Of a stretch of DNA of 64,000 bases, positions 59,027 through 64,000 are shown in pieces. The stretch is from the NCBI GenBank assembly GCA_965238265.1, contig OZ250185.1, positions 4,030,001 through 4,094,000 on the forward strand. The letters are read 5' to 3'. This stretch comes from JAJDUF01 sp965238265. GTDB lineage: Bacteria > Chloroflexota > UBA11872 > UBA12225 > JAJDUF01. Made by a program: the position numbers and the translations under genes. The notes under the pieces are model-generated. The model saw only the letters and a list, made by a program, of their open reading frames with translations, did not search any database and was not told the DNA's origin. Every line of letters begins with the position of its first letter. Position 1 is the first letter of the stretch.

Positions 59027-59668
59027 ATGAGTACGGAACGGATGCAGGTGCTAGAGCTGGTCCGCGATGGCAAGGTCTCGGCAGAAGATGGGATGCGCCT
59101 CCTAGAGGCGCTCGGCGAGCCGCGGGCGGCCGAGGAGCAGCCGGCACACGAGGGAACCGTTGCCAACGATCCCTGGGACAGCATTGACACATCTCCCTCC
59201 GAGGAGGCGCCGAGAGAGGCCAAGCAGACGGGTGTCAGGACTGTCACGAGAGCGTCAGCAAGGATAGAGCAAGCGGCCAAACAGCAGGCTACCTCCCTCA
59301 GCCTATCATACACCGGGCTAACGCACCTGCCGCCGGAGATTGGCCAGCTGACACACCTGGAGGAGCTGGATGCCAGCTTCACCGGGCTGACCAAGCTGCC
59401 ACCGGAGATCGGGCAGCTCACTAACTTGCGGCGACTGGATGCCAGCTTCACCGGTTTGAGCGAGCTGCCACCGGAAATTGGCCGGCTGAAACATCTGGAG
59501 GAGTTAGCGGTCCACCACACCGGACTGACTGAGCTACCACCGGAGATCGGGCAGCTCACCAGCCTGCAGCGGCTAGATGCCAGCTTTACTGGGCTGCGCG
59601 AGCTGCCGCCAGAGCTTGACCAGCTTCCCGACCTGGAGCTGGATATCCGCAACACTGGGATCGGCTAA
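59027..59668 (+). CDS. SHOCT-like plus leucine-rich-repeat protein
   Basis: 213 residues. Residues 4-30 (ERMQVLELVRDGKVSAEDGMRLLEALG) match the small SHOCT-like/YvlB helix-turn-helix segment often used for oligomerisation. A polar linker follows. From residue 87, five leucine-rich repeats of 23 residues, consensus L-x-x-LPPEIGQL-x-x-L-x-x-LDASFTG, form a short solenoid. The repeats are nearly identical in DNA (69-bp period), indicating recent expansion. There is no signal peptide. ATG 59027 follows GAGGAGGGG and its own promoter. Probably a protein-binding scaffold; the partner is unknown. Confidence 0.85.
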   Translation: MSTERMQVLELVRDGKVSAEDGMRLLEALGEPRAAEEQPAHEGTVANDPWDSIDTSPSEEAPREAKQTGVRTVTRASARIEQAAKQQATSLSLSYTGLTHLPPEIGQLTHLEELDASFTGLTKLPPEIGQLTNLRRLDASFTGLSELPPEIGRLKHLEELAVHHTGLTELPPEIGQLTSLQRLDASFTGLRELPPELDQLPDLELDIRNTGIG

Positions 59669-59714
59669 CCCACGCTGACAGGGGTAGGTTTTTCGGCGGG
59701 AGGCAGGTTGGACC

Positions 59715-59795
59715 TCACCCCCGTCCCCTTCCCTCCAGGGCAGGGGAGTCATCGAGGCGCCCGGCAGCTCCTTCCCTTGAGGGAGGGGGTTGGAG
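59715..59795. repeat. C-rich/G-rich repeats upstream of dnaE
   Basis: Degenerate copies of the CCCTTCCCT...AGGGGAG and CCCTTGAGGGAGGG elements. The 291-bp gap between the LRR gene and dnaE holds these and no gene that I can support. Confidence 0.6.
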
Positions 59796-59959
59796 GTAGG
59801 TGCATTCATCCAAACGGTCGGTGACGGCGACTGCCGCCGCTGCCCGGCCGTCACTATACTAAGGGACTACAGCGCGACTGGCCGACGCGGCCCCATGCTT
59901 GCGCCGGCTGTTGTCCTTCCAATCACAGCCATCCGTCATACTCGGAAGGGAGCCACGCG

Positions 59960-62900
59960 ATGTCCTCGGAATTCGTCCACCTCCACGTCCACTCCGAATA
60001 CTCCATCCTCGACGGCCTCGCCCGCATCAACACCTTGATCGAGCGCACGCGCGAGCTGGGTATGTCGGCGCTCGCGCTCACCGATCATGGCGCGCTGCAC
60101 GGTGTCGTTGACTTCTATACCGCGGCGCAGGAGGCCGGCATTCAGCCGATCATCGGCTGCGAAGCCTACGTCGCGCCGCGCCGGATGGACCAGCGCGAGC
60201 CGAAAATTGACGACAAGAACTATCACCTCACCTTGCTCGCCCAGGATGAAACCGGCTATCGCAACCTGCTCACGCTCTCCTCTCGCGCCCATTTGGACGG
60301 CTTCTACTACAAGCCGCGCATTGATCGAGACTTGCTCTCGCAGCACCACCACGGGCTGATCTGCCTCTCGGGGTGCCAGTCCGGCGAGGTAGCACGCCTG
60401 CTCCTCAATGGTCAGGAGGAACAGGCGCGGTCGGTAGCGGCGTGGTACCGCGATCTGCTCGGGCCAGAGCGCTACTTCATCGAGCTACAGGATCAGGGCC
60501 TCGAGGGGCAAGCCGAACTCAACCGCCAGCTCGTCACACTGGCGCGTGAGCTGGGCCTGGAAGTGGTCGCCACGAACGATCTGCACTACGTCCGGCCGGA
60601 GGAGTCGCGGGCGCACGACATCCTGCTGTGCGTGCAGACCGGCTCGACCGTCAACGATGAGAAGCGCATGCGGATGGCGACGCCGAATTTCTACCTGCGC
60701 TCGCCGGCAGAGATGACCGCCTTGTTTGGCGAGCTACCGCAGGCGCTACGCAACACCGTGGCTATCGCCGAGCGCTGCCGGCTCACGCTGGAGTTTGATC
60801 GCATTCTGCTGCCCCAATTCGACATTCCCGCCGGCCACACCCCCGATAGCTATCTCCGGCAGCTCTGTGAGGAAGGGTTGGCAACCCGCTACGAGACAGT
60901 GACCGAGGCGCATCGCCGGCGGCTCGACTACGAGCTGGACGTGATCGCCAAGACGGGCTACGCGCTCTACTTCCTGATCGTTGCGGATTTCGTCAGCTAT
61001 GCCCGGTCGCGCGGCATCTTGGCCGACCCGCGGGGATCGGTGGCCGGCAGCATCGTCATCTACTGCCTGGGCATCTCCAACATTGACCCGCTCAGGTACA
61101 ACATCATGTTCGAGCGGTTCCTGCACGCCGAGCGCCTGGGCATGCCCGACATTGACATGGATTTCGCCGACGACCGGCGCAGCGAGGTCATCCAATACGT
61201 GACCGAGAAGTACGGTCACGATCACGTCGCGCAAGTCATCACCTTCGGCACGATGGCCGCGCGTGCTGCCGTCCGCGACGTGGGCCGTGTCTTGGGGATG
61301 AGCTATGGCGAGGTGGACCGGGTAGCCAAGGCGATCCCGTTCGGTACGGACTTGGCCGCGGCGCGCAACGTGACCGACGTGCAGAAACTCGTGGCCGAGA
61401 ATCCGCAAGTCAAAGAGCTGGTCGAACTGGCCGAGGCGTTGGAAGGCACGCCGCGCAACGCCTCCACGCACGCCGCGGCCGTCGTCATCTCCGCCGATCC
61501 CTTGATCGAGCACGTGCCGTTGCAGCGAGCGACGAAAGATAACAAGGAAGGGAGCCTGAGCAGCATTACCCAGTGGTCTTTCGGGATCATCGAAAAGGTT
61601 GGCTTGCTGAAGATGGACTTCCTCGGCCTGACCAACCTCACCATCCTCGACCGCGCCGTGCAGTTCGTGCGCGAGCACCGGGGCGAGGAGCTTGATCTCA
61701 AAGCGCTGCCGATGGACTACGCCGACGAACGGGCAAAGCGGACCTATGACATGCTGGCCCAAGGCCAGACGACGGCCGTGTTCCAGCTGGAGTCCGGCGG
61801 CATGCGGCGGTGCCTCAAGCAGCTGCGGCCCAACCGGATTACCGACCTGATCGCCATTGTGGCCCTCTATCGGCCGGGGCCGATGGAGAGCATCCCCGAT
61901 TTCGTGGCCGCGAAGAACGGCACTCAGCCGATTGCCTACCTCCATCCCGACCTGGAGCCACTGCTGGAGGAGACCTACGGGATCATCGTCTACCAGGATC
62001 AAGTGCTCCAGATTGCCCGCAAGATTGCCGGGTTCTCGTGGGGCGAGGCCGACGTGCTACGCAAAGCCATGGGCAAGAAGATCGCCGCGCTCATGGCCGA
62101 GCAGCAGGGTCAGTTCATTGACCGGGCGGTGCAGCGCGGCTACGACAAGACATTTGCCGAGACACTGTGGCAGCTGATCGAGCCGTTCGCCGGCTATGGG
62201 TTCCCCAAGGGGCACGCCGCCTACTATGCGGTGGTGGCCTATCAGACCGCCTACTTGAAGGCCAACTACCCGGTGGAATACCTGGCGGCGGTGTTGACGG
62301 CAGCATCCGGTGACGCGACGAAAGTCGGCGAGGCCGCGGCCGAGTGCCGGCGCTTGGACGTATCGCTGCTCCCGCCGAGCGTGAACCACAGCGGGTTGGC
62401 GTTCCGGATAGCTGACGCTCCGGGGGGCACCCATGGGGCGGCGATCCGTTTCGGGCTGGCGGCGATCAAGAATCTCGGCGGCGCTGCTATCCGCAACCTC
62501 GTCCAGGCCCGCCAGCAAGATGGTCCGTTCTCGGACCTCGCCGACCTGTGCCGGCGGGTGGACTTGCGGCAGCTCAATCGCCGAGCACTCGAAAGCATGA
62601 TTAAAGCCGGCGCACTCGACGATCTCGGTGAGCGGGCTGCACTCTTGGAGGGTCTGAACAGTGCGTTGGGCTTGGCCCAGACCGAGCAACGCGCCCGGCA
62701 GGCCGGACAGCTCTCGCTGCTCGACCAGTTTGCCGATGAGTCGGACTCTGCGGCAGCCGGTATGGGCTTTGCGTTGCCGGAGGCTGCGCCGGCCGAACGC
62801 AAGCAGCGGCTCGGCTGGGAGAAGGAGCTGCTCGGTCTCTACGTCTCCGAGCATCCGCTGGCGAGCATCGCCCAGAGCCTCGAAGCGGCCAGCACCCATC

Positions 62901-63799
62901 AGCTCGCTGATCTGAGCGAAGAGCTGGCCGGCCAGACGGTGCGGATCGGCGGAGCGGTGGCGTCGGTACGCATGATTCCGACGCGCAAGGGCGACATCAT
63001 GGCGGTGGTCCAGGTGGAAGACCTCGCGAGCGGTATCGAGGTCGTCGTGTTCCCGCGCACCTTCGACGAAACGCGCGATCTGTGGCAAGAAGACAATGTG
63101 GTGCTGGTCTACGGCCGCGTGGACGTGCGCGCCGAACAGGTGCAGATCATCTGCGAGCGGGCAGAGCTGTTCGAGGGGAGTGAGGACGCAGCACCGCCCG
63201 GCGAACAGCAAAGTCAGCTGGCCCATGCCGTGACTGCCGGCGAGGCGGCGGCCGTCGAGCTGGCTGCTGAAGACGTGCCGAGCACCTCTACCGCAGCGGT
63301 CGCCACGCCGGGGGGCCAGTCGCCGGATGGGACGCCGGCCTGGTTCACGGGCGCGGACCAGGCGGAACCGGCACCACAGGAGGAGCCAGCCCGCCCGCGG
63401 CCCGGCGAGGACGCTGGCGAACCGGAGCAGCGCCAGCCGCCGGCTACTCAGCCTAGCCCCGGCACGAACGGGCACAATGGGGCCGTCCATACCCTGGCGC
63501 CGCAGCGGCTCGACATCGTGCTACGCCGCACCGCGAACGATGCGGACGACGTGCATCGGCTGGACGAGCTAGGCACCTTGCTCAAGCGACACCCCGGCCT
63601 GGACCGCGTGCGGCTAACCATCGCGATGAACACGGCACGGGTGGCCTTGGCGCTGCCCCACGAGGTGGACGCGAATCCGCAGATCGTGGACGCAGTGAGT
63701 CGGCTGCTCGGCGCACATGGGCAGGTGCAGATTCACCCGGACATTGAGACTGGCGCAGGGGTGGTAACGCCCGCCCCGGAGCCGGCCGCTGCCGGATAG
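59960..63799 (+). CDS. dnaE: DNA polymerase III alpha subunit
   Basis: 1279-residue replicative polymerase. The PHP domain opens with FVHLHVHSEYSILDG (H7, H9, H11) and keeps TDHGALHG, so its metal site may be active. The polymerase palm has MPDIDMDF with catalytic D397 and D399; the third Asp lies later. Fingers (FPKGHAAYYA), a helix-hairpin-helix region, the OB fold (VRIGGAVASVRMIPTRKGDIMAVVQVEDL) and a Pro/Glu-rich linker leading to a C-terminal domain (LDIVLRRTANDADDVHRLDEL) follow. The start is ATG 59960. It lies in a gap rich in repeats and appears to be monocistronic. Confidence 0.96.
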   Translation: MSSEFVHLHVHSEYSILDGLARINTLIERTRELGMSALALTDHGALHGVVDFYTAAQEAGIQPIIGCEAYVAPRRMDQREPKIDDKNYHLTLLAQDETGYRNLLTLSSRAHLDGFYYKPRIDRDLLSQHHHGLICLSGCQSGEVARLLLNGQEEQARSVAAWYRDLLGPERYFIELQDQGLEGQAELNRQLVTLARELGLEVVATNDLHYVRPEESRAHDILLCVQTGSTVNDEKRMRMATPNFYLRSPAEMTALFGELPQALRNTVAIAERCRLTLEFDRILLPQFDIPAGHTPDSYLRQLCEEGLATRYETVTEAHRRRLDYELDVIAKTGYALYFLIVADFVSYARSRGILADPRGSVAGSIVIYCLGISNIDPLRYNIMFERFLHAERLGMPDIDMDFADDRRSEVIQYVTEKYGHDHVAQVITFGTMAARAAVRDVGRVLGMSYGEVDRVAKAIPFGTDLAAARNVTDVQKLVAENPQVKELVELAEALEGTPRNASTHAAAVVISADPLIEHVPLQRATKDNKEGSLSSITQWSFGIIEKVGLLKMDFLGLTNLTILDRAVQFVREHRGEELDLKALPMDYADERAKRTYDMLAQGQTTAVFQLESGGMRRCLKQLRPNRITDLIAIVALYRPGPMESIPDFVAAKNGTQPIAYLHPDLEPLLEETYGIIVYQDQVLQIARKIAGFSWGEADVLRKAMGKKIAALMAEQQGQFIDRAVQRGYDKTFAETLWQLIEPFAGYGFPKGHAAYYAVVAYQTAYLKANYPVEYLAAVLTAASGDATKVGEAAAECRRLDVSLLPPSVNHSGLAFRIADAPGGTHGAAIRFGLAAIKNLGGAAIRNLVQARQQDGPFSDLADLCRRVDLRQLNRRALESMIKAGALDDLGERAALLEGLNSALGLAQTEQRARQAGQLSLLDQFADESDSAAAGMGFALPEAAPAERKQRLGWEKELLGLYVSEHPLASIAQSLEAASTHQLADLSEELAGQTVRIGGAVASVRMIPTRKGDIMAVVQVEDLASGIEVVVFPRTFDETRDLWQEDNVVLVYGRVDVRAEQVQIICERAELFEGSEDAAPPGEQQSQLAHAVTAGEAAAVELAAEDVPSTSTAAVATPGGQSPDGTPAWFTGADQAEPAPQEEPARPRPGEDAGEPEQRQPPATQPSPGTNGHNGAVHTLAPQRLDIVLRRTANDADDVHRLDELGTLLKRHPGLDRVRLTIAMNTARVALALPHEVDANPQIVDAVSRLLGAHGQVQIHPDIETGAGVVTPAPEPAAAG

Positions 63800-63835
63800 C
63801 AAGCGCACGGTCGCCGCATACTGGCCGCTGTCACT

Positions 63836-63859
63836 GTTACTCCCGCTTTCGCGGGAATC
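63836..63859. repeat. Dispersed palindrome (TCATTCCCGC family, diverged)
   Basis: GTTACTCCCGC-TTTC-GCGGGAATC in the gap after dnaE. Confidence 0.75.
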
Positions 63860-63946
63860 TGGGCCTGTATCCTGTGGCATCTGGCTTGCGTAGGCAGGTA
63901 TCGAACCGAGGTTTCCGCCCCAACTGAGGAGCGCTAAGGAGGCCAT

Positions 63947-64000
63947 ATGCTGAGATATTATCGACGAACATTGTTGGCGATGCTTTCCCAACTCCAGAAA
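63947..64000 (+). CDS. Start of an unidentified gene, cut by the window end
   Basis: ATG 63947 is preceded by a strong AAGGAGG four bases upstream and stays open to the end of the window. The 18 visible codons read MLRYYRRTLLAMLSQLQK. Too short to identify. The excellent ribosome site makes a real gene likely. Confidence 0.6.
   Translation, partial: MLRYYRRTLLAMLSQLQK

Noticed and set aside
971..63859. CRISPR array made of the recurrent palindromes
   Set aside because: Copies are scattered singly, kilobases apart, in both orientations, with no regular spacing or cas genes.

Overview
The window is a GC-rich (roughly 65% by eye) bacterial chromosome segment. I infer a Chloroflexota (SAR202/Dehalococcoidia-like or Thermomicrobia-like) genome. 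The reasons are repeated enolase-superfamily acid-sugar enzymes, a solute-binding lipoprotein with a collagen-like stalk, a Tes-like radical SAM protein, and many GC-rich palindromic repeats between genes. The phylum is inference; the gene calls rest on motifs in the translated sequence. No rRNA, tRNA or CRISPR array was seen by eye.

Layout. 1-0.9 kb: sulfopyruvate/phosphonopyruvate decarboxylase subunits. 1.2-2.1 kb: ispH. 2.3-4.5 kb: a restriction-modification pair with a frameshifted nuclease. 4.53 kb: a perfect 16-bp parS-type palindrome. 4.6-10.2 kb: a tail-anchored small protein, an epimerase, a dipeptide epimerase, an aldo/keto reductase, an 874-bp gene-free stretch and a Gfo/Idh/MocA oxidoreductase. 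10.4-15.2 kb: a D-aminoacylase-like amidohydrolase, then an enolase-superfamily / aldo-keto reductase / amidohydrolase-2 operon that looks like oxidative sugar catabolism. 16.2-17.7 kb: two tandem copies of a two-gene toxin-antitoxin-like module. 17.7-23.1 kb: gamma-glutamyltransferase, Uma2, rhamnose mutarotase and a large membrane protein. 23.1-31.9 kb: a minus-strand catabolic cluster (collagen-stalk solute-binding lipoprotein, three enolase-superfamily paralogs, formylglycine sulfatase, Gfo/Idh/MocA, TIM-barrel isomerase), divergent from an unrecognised 603-residue protein across a perfect 10-bp inverted repeat.

34.0-39.6 kb: hisG, a DUF433/DUF5615-type toxin-antitoxin pair, and a Tes-like radical SAM plus SAM methyltransferase operon. 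39.7-43.9 kb: a shikimate operon aroF-aroA-aroE-aroK. Its leader carries a strong promoter, a 22-codon peptide containing Tyr-Tyr-Phe-Ser-Arg-Phe, overlapping hairpins and a terminator: a textbook aromatic attenuator. 45.2-52.5 kb: a minus-strand surface-glycan cluster (flippase, two GT4s, a GT2 fused to other domains, a GT2). 52.8-58.2 kb: a complete branched-chain amino-acid-type ABC transporter (liv). 58.2-64 kb: small proteins, an LRR protein, dnaE and the start of one more gene.

Two cross-cutting observations. First, several families of palindromic repeats recur in most intergenic gaps and even supply the C-terminus of one glycosyltransferase. Second, at least six genes are broken by what looks like one missing or extra base, mostly in short G or C runs, which points to indel errors in the assembly as much as to real pseudogenes.
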